Source: Nansenia antarctica (taxonomy: Eukaryota > Chordata > Actinopteri > Argentiniformes > Microstomatidae). Taken from it: a stretch of 64,000 nt of DNA. Location: positions 35,744,931 to 35,808,930 of the forward strand of contig OZ022348.1 in assembly GCA_963989245.1 (NCBI GenBank), given 5' to 3'. Below are positions 25,361-38,300 of this stretch, in pieces (the stretch's first letter is position 1; every line of letters starts with the position of its first letter). The position numbers were made by a program, and so were the translations under genes. The notes under the pieces were generated by a model. That model did no database searches and had not been told where the DNA came from. It was given only the letters and a program-made list of their open reading frames with translations.

Positions 25361-28300
25361 AAAACAGCTCTCGAAGAGATTGTCAAAAGAGACTCTGAAA
25401 ACGAAACGTTGATTACTTTTGAGCAAAAGGCTGCACACACGCAATTCAAGTTGCTCTGATTGTCATTTAGAGTAACATTATAGGATTATTCAACAACAAG
25501 TCAAAATGTGCTCGTGAAAGGCAGAAAACAACACTTTGATAGTTTGATATAACTTGAGAACGAATGCAAAAAACAGTCCACTCTCAGAACAGGCCGCTTG
25601 GACACTTTCAGAACAGCTCTGTTAATGACTGAAAACAGCTCTCGAAGAGATTGTCAAAAGAGACTCCGAAAACGAAACGTTGATCACTTTTGAGCAAAAG
25701 GCTGCACACACGCAATTCAAGTTGCTCTGATTGTCATTTAGAGTTACATTATAGGATTATTCAACAACAAGTCAAAATGTGCTCGTGAAAGGCAGAAAAC
25801 AACACTTTGATAGTTTGATATAACTTGAGAACGAATGCAAAAAACAGTCCACTCTCAGAACAGGCCGCTTGGACACTTTCAGAACAGCTCTGTTAATGAC
25901 TGAAAACAGCTCTCGAAGAGATTGTCAAAAGAGACTCCGAAAATGAAACGTTGATCACTTTTGAGCAAAAGGCTGCACACACGCAATTCAAGTTGCTCTG
26001 ATTGTCATTTAGAGTTACATTATAGGATTATTCAACAACAAGTCAAAATGTGCTCGTGAAAGGCAGAAAACAACACTTTGATAGTTTGATATAACTTGAG
26101 AACGAATGCAAAAAACAGTCCACTCTAAGAACAGGCCGCTTGGACACTTTCAGAACAGCTCTGTTAATGACTGAAAACAGCTCTCGAAGAGATTGTCAAA
26201 AGAGACTCTGAAAACGAAACGTTGATCACTTTTGAGCAAAAGGCTGCACACACGCAATTCAAGTTGCTCTGATTGTCATTTAGAGTTACATTATAGGATT
26301 ATTCAACAACAAGTCAAAATGTGCTCGTGAAAGGCAGAAAACAACACTTTGATAGTTTGATATAACTTGAGAACGAATGCAAAAAACAGTCCACTCTCAG
26401 AACAGGCCGCTTGGACACTTTCAGAACAGCTCTGTTAATGACTGAAAACAGCTCTCGAAGAGATTGTCAAAAGAGACTCCGAAAACGAAACGTTGATCAC
26501 TTTTGAGCAAAAGGCTGCACACACGCAATTCAAGTTGCTCTGATTGTCATTTAGAGTTACATTATAGGATTATTCAACAACAAGTCAAAATGTGCTCGTG
26601 AAAGGCAGAAAACAACACTTTGATAGTTTGATATAACTTGAGAACGAAGGCAAAAAACAGTCCACTCTAAGAACAAGCCGCTTGGACACTTTCAGAACAG
26701 CTCTGTTAATGACTGAAAACAGCTCTCGAAGAGATTGTCAAAAGAGACTCTGAAAACGAAACGTTGATCACTTTTGAGCAAAAGGCTGCACACACGCAAT
26801 TCAAGTTGCTCTGATTGTCATTTAGAGTTACATTATAGGATTATTCAACAACAAGTCAAAATGTGCTCGTGAAAGGCAGAAAACAACACTTTGATAGTTT
26901 GATATAACTTGAGAACGAATGCAAAAAACAGTCCACTCTCAGAACAGGCCGCTTGGACACTTTCAGAACAGCTCTGTTAATGACTGAAAACAGCTCTCGA
27001 AGAGATTGTCAAAAGAGCCTCCGAAAACGAAACGTTGATCACTTTTGAGCAAAAGGCTGCACACACGCAATTCAAGTTGCTCTGATTGTCATTTAGAGTT
27101 ACATTATAGGATTATTCAACAACAAGTCAAAATGTGCTCGTGAAAGGCAGAAAACAACACTTTGATAGTTTGATATAACTTGAGAACGAATGCAAAAAAC
27201 AGTCCACTCTAAGAACAGGCCGCTTGGACACTTTCAGAACAGCTCTGTTAATGACTGAAAACAGCTCTCGAAGAGATTGTCAAAAGAGACTCTGAAAACG
27301 AAACGTTGATCACTTTTGAGCAAAAGGCTGCACACACGCAATTCAAGTTGCTCTGATTGTCATTTAGAGTTACATTATAGGATTATTCAACAACAAGTCA
27401 AAATGTGCTCGTGAAAGGCAGAAAACAACACTTTGATAGTTTGATATAACTTGAGAACGAATGCAAAAAACAGTCCACTCTCAGAACAGGCCGCTTGGAC
27501 ACTTTCAGAACAGCTCTGTTAATGACTGAAAACAGCTCTCGAAGAGATTGTCAAAAGAGACTCCGAAAACGAAACGTTGATCACTTTTGAGCAAAAGGCT
27601 GCACACACGCAATTCAAGTTGCTCTGATTGTCATTTAGAGTTACATTATAGGATTATTCAACAACAAGTCAAAATGTGCTCGTGAAAGGCAGAAAACAAC
27701 ACTTTGATAGTTTGATATAACTTGAGAACGAATGCAAAAAACAGTCCACTCTAAGAACAGGCCGCTTGGACACTTTCAGAACAGCTCTGTTAATGACTGA
27801 AAACAGCTCTCGAAGAGATTGTCAAAAGATACTCTGAAAACGAAACGTTGATTACTTTTGAGCAAAAGGCTGCACACACGCAATTCAAGTTGCTCTGATT
27901 GTCATTTAGAGTTACATTATAGGATTATTCAACAACAAGTCAAAATGTGCTCGTGAAAGGCAGAAAACAACACTTTGATAGTTTGATATAACTTGAGAAC
28001 GAATGCAAAAAACAGTCCACTCTAAGAACAGGCCGCTTGGACACTTTCAGAACAGCTCTGTTAATGACTGAAAACAGCTCTCGAAGAGATTGTCAAAAGA
28101 GACTCTGAAAACGAAACGTTGATCACTTTTGAGCAAAAGGCTGCACACACGCAATTCAAGTTGCTCTGATTGTCATTTAGAGTTACATTATAGGATTATT
28201 CAACAACAAGTCAAAATGTGCTCGTGAAAGGCAGAAAACAACACTTTGATAGTTTGATATAACTTGAGAACGAATGCAAAAAACAGTCCACTCTAAGAAC

Positions 28301-28883
28301 AGGCCGCTTGGACACTTTCAGAACAGCTCTGTTAATGACTGAAAACAGCTCTCGAAGAGATTGTCAAAAGATACTCTGAAAACGAAACGTTGATTACTTT
28401 TGAGCAAAAGGCTGCACACACGCAATTCAAGTTGCTCTGATTGTCATTTAGAGTTACATTATAGGATTATTCAACAACAAGTCAAAATGTGCTCGTGAAA
28501 GGCAGAAAACAACACTTTGATAGTTTGATATAACTTGAGAACGAATGCAAAAAACAGTCCACTCTAAGAACAGGCCGCTTGGACACTTTCAGAACAGCTC
28601 TGTTAATGACTGAAAACAGCTCTCGAAGAGATTGTCAAAAGAGACTCTGAAAACGAAACGTTGATCACTTTTGAGCAAAAGGCTGCACACACGCAATTCA
28701 AGTTGCTCTGATTGTCATTTAGAGTTACATTATAGGATTATTCAACAACAAGTCAAAATGTGCTCGTGAAAGGCAGAAAACAACACTTTGATAGTTTGAT
28801 ATAACTTGAGAACGAATGCAAAAAACAGTCCACTCTAAGAACAGGCCGCTTGGACACTTTCAGAACAGCTCTGTTAATGACTG
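25361..28883. repeat. HOR unit 5: 13-mer with a duplicated recombinant pair (3,523 bp)
   Basis: Order A-B-C-D-E-D-C-D-C-A'-H-A'-H. The two A' monomers (27800 and 28342) have T31, T36 and T54 like A, but T114 and A225 unlike A, so they look like recombinants of A with a C- or H-type 3' part. The A'-H pair is present twice in tandem at a 542-bp period. Private changes are C-to-T at 25944 (CpG loss) and A-to-C near 27018. Confidence 0.88.
27800..28883. repeat. 542-bp tandem duplication of a dimer
   Basis: Monomers 27800 and 28071 are repeated as 28342 and 28613. The first of each pair carries T31 (27830 and 28372) and the recombinant T36/T54/T114 combination, found only here in the window. I saw no difference between the two dimers, so the duplication is recent. 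Confidence 0.85.
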
Positions 28884-31051
28884 AAAACAGCTCTCGAAGA
28901 GATTGTCAAAAGAGACTCTGAAAACGAAACGTTGATTACTTTTGAGCAAAAGGCTGCACACACGCAATTCAAGTTGCTCTGATTGTCATTTAGAGTAACA
29001 TTATAGGATTATTCAACAACAAGTCAAAATGTGCTCGTGAAAGGCAGAAAACAACACTTTGATAGTTTGATATAACTTGAGAACGAATGCAAAAAACAGT
29101 CCACTCTCAGAACAGGCCGCTTGGACACTTTCAGAACAGCTCTGTTAATGACTGAAAACAGCTCTCGAAGAGATTGTCAAAAGAGACTCCGAAAACGAAA
29201 CGTTGATCACTTTTGAGCAAAAGGCTGCACACACGCAATTCAAGTTGCTCTGATTGTCATTTAGAGTTACATTATAGGATTATTCAACAACAAGTCAAAA
29301 TGTGCTCGTGAAAGGCAGAAAACAACACTTTGATAGTTTGATATAACTTGAGAACGAATGCAAAAAACAGTCCACTCTCAGAACAGGCCGCTTGGACACT
29401 TTCAGAACAGCTCTGTTAATGACTGAAAACAGCTCTCGAAGAGATTGTCAAAAGAGACTCCGAAAACGAAACGTTGATCACTTTTGAGCAAAAGGCTGCA
29501 CACACGCAATTCAAGTTGCTCTGATTGTCATTTAGAGTTACATTATAGGATTATTCAACAACAAGTCAAAATGTGCTCGTGAAAGGCAGAAAACAACACT
29601 TTGATAGTTTGATATAACTTGAGAACGAATGCAAAAAACAGTCCACTCTAAGAACAGGCCGCTTGGACACTTTCAGAACAGCTCTGTTAATGACTGAAAA
29701 CAGCTCTCGAAGAGATTGTCAAAAGAGACTCTGAAAACGAAACGTTGATCACTTTTGAGCAAAAGGCTGCACACACGCAATTCAAGTTGCTCTGATTGTC
29801 ATTTAGAGTTACATTATAGGATTATTCAACAACAAGTCAAAATGTGCTCGTGAAAGGCAGAAAACAACACTTTGATAGTTTGATATAACTTGAGAACGAA
29901 TGCAAAAAACAGTCCACTCTCAGAACAGGCCGCTTGGACACTTTCAGAACAGCTCTGTTAATGACTGAAAACAGCTCTCGAAGAGATTGTCAAAAGAGAC
30001 TCCGAAAACGAAACGTTGATCACTTTTGAGCAAAAGGCTGCACACACGCAATTCAAGTTGCTCTGATTGTCATTTAGAGTTACATTATAGGATTATTCAA
30101 CAACAAGTCAAAATGTGCTCGTGAAAGGCAGAAAACAACACTTTGATAGTTTGATATAACTTGAGAACGAAGGCAAAAAACAGTCCACTCTAAGAACAAG
30201 CCGCTTGGACACTTTCAGAACAGCTCTGTTAATGACTGAAAACAGCTCTCGAAGAGATTGTCAAAAGAGACTCTGAAAACGAAACGTTGATCACTTTTGA
30301 GCAAAAGGCTGCACACACGCAATTCAAGTTGCTCTGATTGTCATTTAGAGTTACATTATAGGATTATTCAACAACAAGTCAAAATGTGCTCGTGAAAGGC
30401 AGAAAACAACACTTTGATAGTTTGATATAACTTGAGAACGAATGCAAAAAACAGTCCACTCTCAGAACAGGCCGCTTGGACACTTTCAGAACAGCTCTGT
30501 TAATGACTGAAAACAGCTCTCGAAGAGATTGTCAAAAGAGACTCCGAAAACGAAACGTTGATCACTTTTGAGCAAAAGGCTGCACACACGCAATTCAAGT
30601 TGCTCTGATTGTCATTTAGAGTTACATTATAGGATTATTCAACAACAAGTCAAAATGTGCTCGTGAAAGGCAGAAAACAACACTTTGATAGTTTGATATA
30701 ACTTGAGAACGAATGCAAAAAACAGTCCACTCTAAGAACAGGCCGCTTGGACACTTTCAGAACAGCTCTGTTAATGACTGAAAACAGCTCTCGAAGAGAT
30801 TGTCAAAAGAGACTCTGAAAACGAAACGTTGATCACTTTTGAGCAAAAGGCTGCACACACGCAATTCAAGTTGCTCTGATTGTCATTTAGAGTTACATTA
30901 TAGGATTATTCAACAACAAGTCAAAATGTGCTCGTGAAAGGCAGAAAACAACACTTTGATAGTTTGATATAACTTGAGAACGAATGCAAAAAACAGTCCA
31001 CTCTAAGAACAGGCCGCTTGGACACTTTCAGAACAGCTCTGTTAATGACTG
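28884..31051. repeat. HOR unit 6: standard 8-mer, 2,168 bp
   Basis: Order A-B-C-D-E-D-C-H with G205 at 30172. No T31 in the A monomer. No private change seen. Confidence 0.9.
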
Positions 31052-34000
31052 AAAACAGCTCTCGAAGAGATTGTCAAAAGATACTCTGAAAACGAAACGT
31101 TGATTACTTTTGAGCAAAAGGCTGCACACACGCAATTCAAGTTGCTCTGATTGTCATTTAGAGTAACATTATAGGATTATTCAACAACAAGTCAAAATGT
31201 GCTCGTGAAAGGCAGAAAACAACACTTTGATAGTTTGATATAACTTGAGAACGAATGCAAAAAACAGTCCACTCTCAGAACAGGCCGCTTGGACACTTTC
31301 AGAACAGCTCTGTTAATGACTGAAAACAGCTCTCGAAGAGATTGTCAAAAGAGACTCCGAAAACGAAACGTTGATCACTTTTGAGCAAAAGGCTGCACAC
31401 ACGCAATTCAAGTTGCTCTGATTGTCATTTAGAGTTACATTATAGGATTATTCAACAACAAGTCAAAATGTGCTCGTGAAAGGCAGAAAACAACACTTTG
31501 ATAGTTTGATATAACTTGAGAACGAATGCAAAAAACAGTCCACTCTCAGAACAGGCCGCTTGGACACTTTCAGAACAGCTCTGTTAATGACTGAAAACAG
31601 CTCTCGAAGAGATTGTCAAAAGAGACTCCGAAAACGAAACGTTGATCACTTTTGAGCAAAAGGCTGCACACACGCAATTCAAGTTGCTCTGATTGTCATT
31701 TAGAGTTACATTATAGGATTATTCAACAACAAGTCAAAATGTGCTCGTGAAAGGCAGAAAACAACACTTTGATAGTTTGATATAACTTGAGAACGAATGC
31801 AAAAAACAGTCCACTCTAAGAACAGGCCGCTTGGACACTTTCAGAACAGCTCTGTTAATGACTGAAAACAGCTCTCGAAGAGATTGTCAAAAGAGACTCT
31901 GAAAACGAAACGTTGATCACTTTTGAGCAAAAGGCTGCACACACGCAATTCAAGTTGCTCTGATTGTCATTTAGAGTTACATTATAGGATTATTCAACAA
32001 CAAGTCAAAATGTGCTCGTGAAAGGCAGAAAACAACACTTTGATAGTTTGATATAACTTGAGAACGAATGCAAAAAACAGTCCACTCTCAGAACAGGCCG
32101 CTTGGACACTTTCAGAACAGCTCTGTTAATGACTGAAAACAGCTCTCGAAGAGATTGTCAAAAGAGACTCCGAAAACGAAACCTTGATCACTTTTGAGCA
32201 AAAGGCTGCACACACGCAATTCAAGTTGCTCTGATTGTCATTTAGAGTTACATTATAGGATTATTCAACAACAAGTCAAAATGTGCTCGTGAAAGGCAGA
32301 AAACAACACTTTGATAGTTTGATATAACTTGAGAACGAAGGCAAAAAACAGTCCACTCTAAGAACAAGCTGCTTGGACACTTTCAGAACAGCTCTGTTAA
32401 TGACTGAAAACAGCTCTCGAAGAGATTGTCAAAAGAGACTCTGAAAACGAAACGTTGATCACTTTTGAGCAAAAGGCTGCACACACGCAATTCAAGTTGC
32501 TCTGATTGTCATTTAGAGTTACATTATAGGATTATTCAACAACAAGTCAAAATGTGCTCGTGAAAGGCAGAAAACAACACTTTGATAGTTTGATATAACT
32601 TGAGAACGAATGCAAAAAACAGTCCACTCTCAGAACAGGCCGCTTGGACACTTTCAGAACAGCTCTGTTAATGACTGAAAACAGCTCTCGAAGAGATTGT
32701 CAAAAGAGACTCTGAAAACGAAATGTTGATCACTTTTGAGCAAAAGGCTGCACACACGCAATTCAAGTTGCTCTGATTGTCATTTAGAGTTACATTATAG
32801 GATTATTCAACAACAAGTCAAAATGTGCTCGTGAAAGGCAGAAAACACCACTTTGATAGTTTGATATAACTTGAGAACGAATGCAAAAAACAGTCCACTC
32901 TCAGAACAGGCCGCTTGGACACTTTCAGAACAGCTCTGTTAATGACTGAAAACAGCTCTCGAAGAGATTGTCAAAAGAGACTCCGAAAACGAAACGTTGA
33001 TCACTTTTGAGCAAAAGGCTGCACACACGCAATTCAAGTTGCTCTGATTGTCATTTAGAGTTACATTATAGGATTATTCAACAACAAGTCAAAATGTGCT
33101 CGTGAAAGGCAGAAAACAACACTTTGATAGTTTGATATAACTTGAGAACGAATGCAAAAAACAGTCCACTCTCAGAACAGGCCGCTTGGACACTTTCAGA
33201 ACAGCTCTGTTAATGACTGAAAACAGCTCTCGAAGAGATTGTCAAAAGAGACTCCGAAAACGAAACGTTGATCACTTTTGAGCAAAAGGCTGCACACACG
33301 CAATTCAAGTTGCTCTGATTGTCATTTAGAGTTACATTATAGGATTATTCAACAACAAGTCAAAATGTGCTCGTGAAAGGCAGAAAACAACACTTTGATA
33401 GTTTGATATAACTTGAGAACGAATGCAAAAAACAGTCCACTCTAAGAACAGGCCGCTTGGACACTTTCAGAACAGCTCTGTTAATGACTGAAAACAGCTC
33501 TCGAAGAGATTGTCAAAAGAGACTCTGAAAACGAAACGTTGATCACTTTTGAGCAAAAGGCTGCACACACGCAATTCAAGTTGCTCTGATTGTCATTTAG
33601 AGTTACATTATAGGATTATTCAACAACAAGTCAAAATGTGCTCGTGAAAGGCAGAAAACACCACTTTGATAGTTTGATATAACTTGAGAACGAATGCAAA
33701 AAACAGTCCACTCTCAGAACAGGCCGCTTGGACACTTTCAGAACAGCTCTGTTAATGACTGAAAACAGCTCTCGAAGAGATTGTCAAAAGAGACTCCGAA
33801 AACGAAACGTTGATCACTTTTGAGCAAAAGGCTGCACACACGCAATTCAAGTTGCTCTGATTGTCATTTAGAGTTACATTATAGGATTATTCAACAACAA
33901 GTCAAAATGTGCTCGTGAAAGGCAGAAAACAACACTTTGATAGTTTGATATAACTTGAGAACGAAGGCAAAAAACAGTCCACTCTAAGAACAAGCCGCTT

Positions 34001-35387
34001 GGACACTTTCAGAACAGCTCTGTTAATGACTGAAAACAGCTCTCGAAGAGATTGTCAAAAGAGACTCTGAAAACGAAACGTTGATCACTTTTGAGCAAAA
34101 GGCTGCACACACGCAATTCAAGTTGCTCTGATTGTCATTTAGAGTTACATTATAGGATTATTCAACAACAAGTCAAAATGTGCTCGTGAAAGGCAGAAAA
34201 CAACACTTTGATAGTTTGATATAATTTGAGAACGAATGCAAAAAACAGTCCACTCTCAGAACAGGCCGCTTGGACACTTTCAGAACAGCTCTGTTAATGG
34301 CTGAAAACAGCTCTCGAAGAGATTGTCAAAAGAGACTCCGAAAACGAAACGTTGATCACTTTTGAGCAAAAGGCTGCACACAAGCAATTCAAGTTGCTCT
34401 GATTGTCATTTAGAGTTACATTATAGGATTATTCAACAACAAGTCAAAATGTGCTCGTGAAAGGCAGAAAACAACACTTTGATAGTTTGATATAACTTGA
34501 GGACGAATGCAAAAAACAGTCCACTCTAAGAACAGGCCGCTTGGACACTTTCAGAACAGCTCTGTTAATGACTGAAAACAGCTCTCGAAGAGATTGTCAA
34601 AAGAGACTCTGAAAACGAAACGTTGATCACTTTTGAGCAAAAGGCTGCACACACGCAATTCAAGTTGCTCTGATTGTCATTTAGAGTTACATTATAGGAT
34701 TATTCAACAACAAGTCAAAATGTGCTCGTGAAAGGCAGAAAACAACACTTTGATAGTTTGATATAATTTGAGAACGAATGCAAAAAACAGTCCACTCTCA
34801 GAACAGGCCGCTTGGACACTTTCAGAACAGCTCTGTTAATGACTGAAAACAGCTCTCGAAGAGATTGTCAAAAGAGACTCCGAAAACGAAACGTTGATCA
34901 CTTTTGAGCAAAAGGCTGCACACACGCAATTCAAGTTGCTCTGATTGTCATTTAGAGTTACATTATAGGATTATTCAACAACAAGTCAAAATGTGCTCGT
35001 GAAAGGCAGAAAACAACACTTTGATAGTTTGATATAACTTGAGAACGAATGCAAAAAACAGTCCACTCTAAGAACAGGCCGCTTGGACACTTTCAGAACA
35101 GCTCTGTTAATGACTGAAAACAGCTCTCGAAGAGATTGTCAAAAGAGACTCTGAAAACGAAACGTTGATCACTTTTGAGCAAAAGGCTGCACACACGCAA
35201 TTCAAGTTGCTCTGATTGTCATTTAGAGTTACATTATAGGATTATTCAACAACAAGTCAAAATGTGCTCGTGAAAGGCAGAAAACAACACTTTGATAGTT
35301 TGATATAACTTGAGAACGAATGCAAAAAACAGTCCACTCTAAGAACAGGCCGCTTGGACACTTTCAGAACAGCTCTGTTAATGACTG
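31052..35387. repeat. HOR unit 7: 16-mer, double length and rearranged (4,336 bp)
   Basis: Order A-B-C-D-E-D-D-B-C-D-E-D-C-D-C-H. It equals two 8-mers in length, but the second half has no A monomer and has gained D-C steps. The first E carries C48 (32183) and T235 (32370). Two D monomers (32678 and 33491) share AAAACACCAC instead of AAAACAACAC. D monomers at 34033 and 34575 have ATAATTTG (T195). Private changes are C-to-T at 32724 (CpG loss) and C-to-A at 34383. Confidence 0.85.
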
Positions 35388-38300
35388 AAAACAGCTCTCG
35401 AAGAGATTGTCAAAAGAGACTCTGAAAACGAAACGTTGATTACTTTTGAGCAAAAGGCTGCACACACGCAATTCAAGTTGCTCTGATTGTCATTTAGAGT
35501 AACATTATAGGATTATTCAACAACAAGTCAAAATGTGCTCGTGAAAGGCAGAAAACAACACTTTGATAGTTTGATATAACTTGAGAACGAATGCAAAAAA
35601 CAGTCCACTCTCAGAACAGGCCGCTTGGACACTTTCAGAACAGCTCTGTTAATGACTGAAAACAGCTCTCGAAGAGATTGTCAAAAGAGACTCCGAAAAC
35701 GAAACGTTGATCACTTTTGAGCAAAAGGCTGCACACACGCAATTCAAGTTGCTCTGATTGTCATTTAGAGTTACATTATAGGATTATTCAACAACAAGTC
35801 AAAATGTGCTCGTGAAAGGCAGAAAACAACACTTTGATAGTTTGATATAACTTGAGAACGAATGCAAAAAACAGTCCACTCTCAGAACAGGCCGCTTGGA
35901 CACTTTCAGAACAGCTCTGTTAATGACTGAAAACAGCTCTCGAAGAGATTGTCAAAAGAGACTCCGAAAACGAAACGTTGATCACTTTTGAGCAAAAGGC
36001 TGCACACACGCAATTCAAGTTGCTCTGATTGTCATTTAGAGTTACATTATAGGATTATTCAACAACAAGTCAAAATGTGCTCGTGAAAGGCAGAAAACAA
36101 CACTTTGATAGTTTGATATAACTTGAGAACGAATGCAAAAAACAGTCCACTCTAAGAACAGGCCGCTTGGACACTTTCAGAACAGCTCTGTTAATGACTG
36201 AAAACAGCTCTCGAAGAGATTGTCAAAAGAGACTCTGAAAACGAAACGTTGATCACTTTTGAGCAAAAGGCTGCACACACGCAATTCAAGTTGCTCTGAT
36301 TGTCATTTAGAGTTACATTATAGGATTATTCAACAACAAGTCAAAATGTGCTCGTGAAAGGCAGAAAACAACACTTTGATAGTTTGATATAACTTGAGAA
36401 CGAATGCAAAAAACAGTCCACTCTCAGAACAGGCCGCTTGGACACTTTCAGAACAGCTCTGTTAATGACTGAAAACAGCTCTCGAAGAGATTGTCAAAAG
36501 AGACTCCGAAAACGAAACGTTGATCACTTTTGAGCAAAAGGCTGCACACACGCAATTCAAGTTGCTCTGATTGTCATTTAGAGTTACATTATAGGATTAT
36601 TCAACAACAAGTCAAAATGTGCTCGTGAAAGGCAGAAAACAACACTTTGATAGTTTGATATAACTTGAGAACGAAGGCAAAAAACAGTCCACTCTAAGAA
36701 CAAGCCGCTTGGACACTTTCAGAACAGCTCTGTTAATGACTGAAAACAGCTCTCGAAGAGATTGTCAAAAGAGACTCTGAAAACGAAACGTTGATCACTT
36801 TTGAGCAAAAGGCTGCACACACGCAATTCAAGTTGCTCTGATTGTCATTTAGAGTTACATTATAGGATTATTCAACAACAAGTCAAAATGTGCTCGTGAA
36901 AGGCAGAAAACAACACTTTGATAGTTTGATATAACTTGAGAACGAATGCAAAAAACAGTCCACTCTCAGAACAGGCCGCTTGGACACTTTCAGAACAGCT
37001 CTGTTAATGACTGAAAACAGCTCTCGAAGAGATTGTCAAAAGAGACTCCGAAAACGAAACGTTGATCACTTTTGAGCAAAAGGCTGCACACACGCAATTC
37101 AAGTTGCTCTGATTGTCATTTAGAGTTACATTATAGGATTATTCAACAACAAGTCAAAATGTGCTCGTGAAAGGCAGAAAACAACACTTTGATAGTTTGA
37201 TATAACTTGAGAACGAATGCAAAAAACAGTCCACTCTAAGAACAGGCCGCTTGGACACTTTCAGAACAGCTCTGTTAATGACTGAAAACAGCTCTCGAAG
37301 AGATTGTCAAAAGAGACTCTGAAAACGAAACGTTGATCACTTTTGAGCAAAAGGCTGCACACACGCAATTCAAGTTGCTCTGATTGTCATTTAGAGTTAC
37401 ATTATAGGATTATTCAACAACAAGTCAAAATGTGCTCGTGAAAGGCAGAAAACAACACTTTGATAGTTTGATATAATTTGAGAACGAATGCAAAAAACAG
37501 TCCACTCTCAGAACAGGCCGCTTGGACACTTTCAGAACAGCTCTGTTAATGGCTGAAAACAGCTCTCGAAGAGATTGTCAAAAGAGACTCCGAAAACGAA
37601 ACGTTGATCACTTTTGAGCAAAAGGCTGCACACACGCAATTCAAGTTGCTCTGATTGTCATTTAGAGTTACATTATAGGATTATTCAACAACAAGTCAAA
37701 ATGTGCTCGTGAAAGGCAGAAAACAACACTTTGATAGTTTGATATAACTTGAGGACGAATGCAAAAAACAGTCCACTCTAAGAACAGGCCGCTTGGACAC
37801 TTTCAGAACAGCTCTGTTAATGACTGAAAACAGCTCTCGAAGAGATTGTCAAAAGAGACTCTGAAAACGAAACGTTGATCACTTTTGAGCAAAAGGCTGC
37901 ACACACGCAATTCAAGTTGCTCTGATTGTCATTTAGAGTTACATTATAGGATTATTCAACAACAAGTCAAAATGTGCTCGTGAAAGGCAGAAAACAACAC
38001 TTTGATAGTTTGATATAATTTGAGAACGAATGCAAAAAACAGTCCACTCTCAGAACAGGCCGCTTGGACACTTTCAGAACAGCTCTGTTAATGACTGAAA
38101 ACAGCTCTCGAAGAGATTGTCAAAAGAGACTCCGAAAACGAAACGTTGATCACTTTTGAGCAAAAGGCTGCACACACGCAATTCAAGTTGCTCTGATTGT
38201 CATTTAGAGTTACATTATAGGATTATTCAACAACAAGTCAAAATGTGCTCGTGAAAGGCAGAAAACAACACTTTGATAGTTTGATATAACTTGAGAACGA

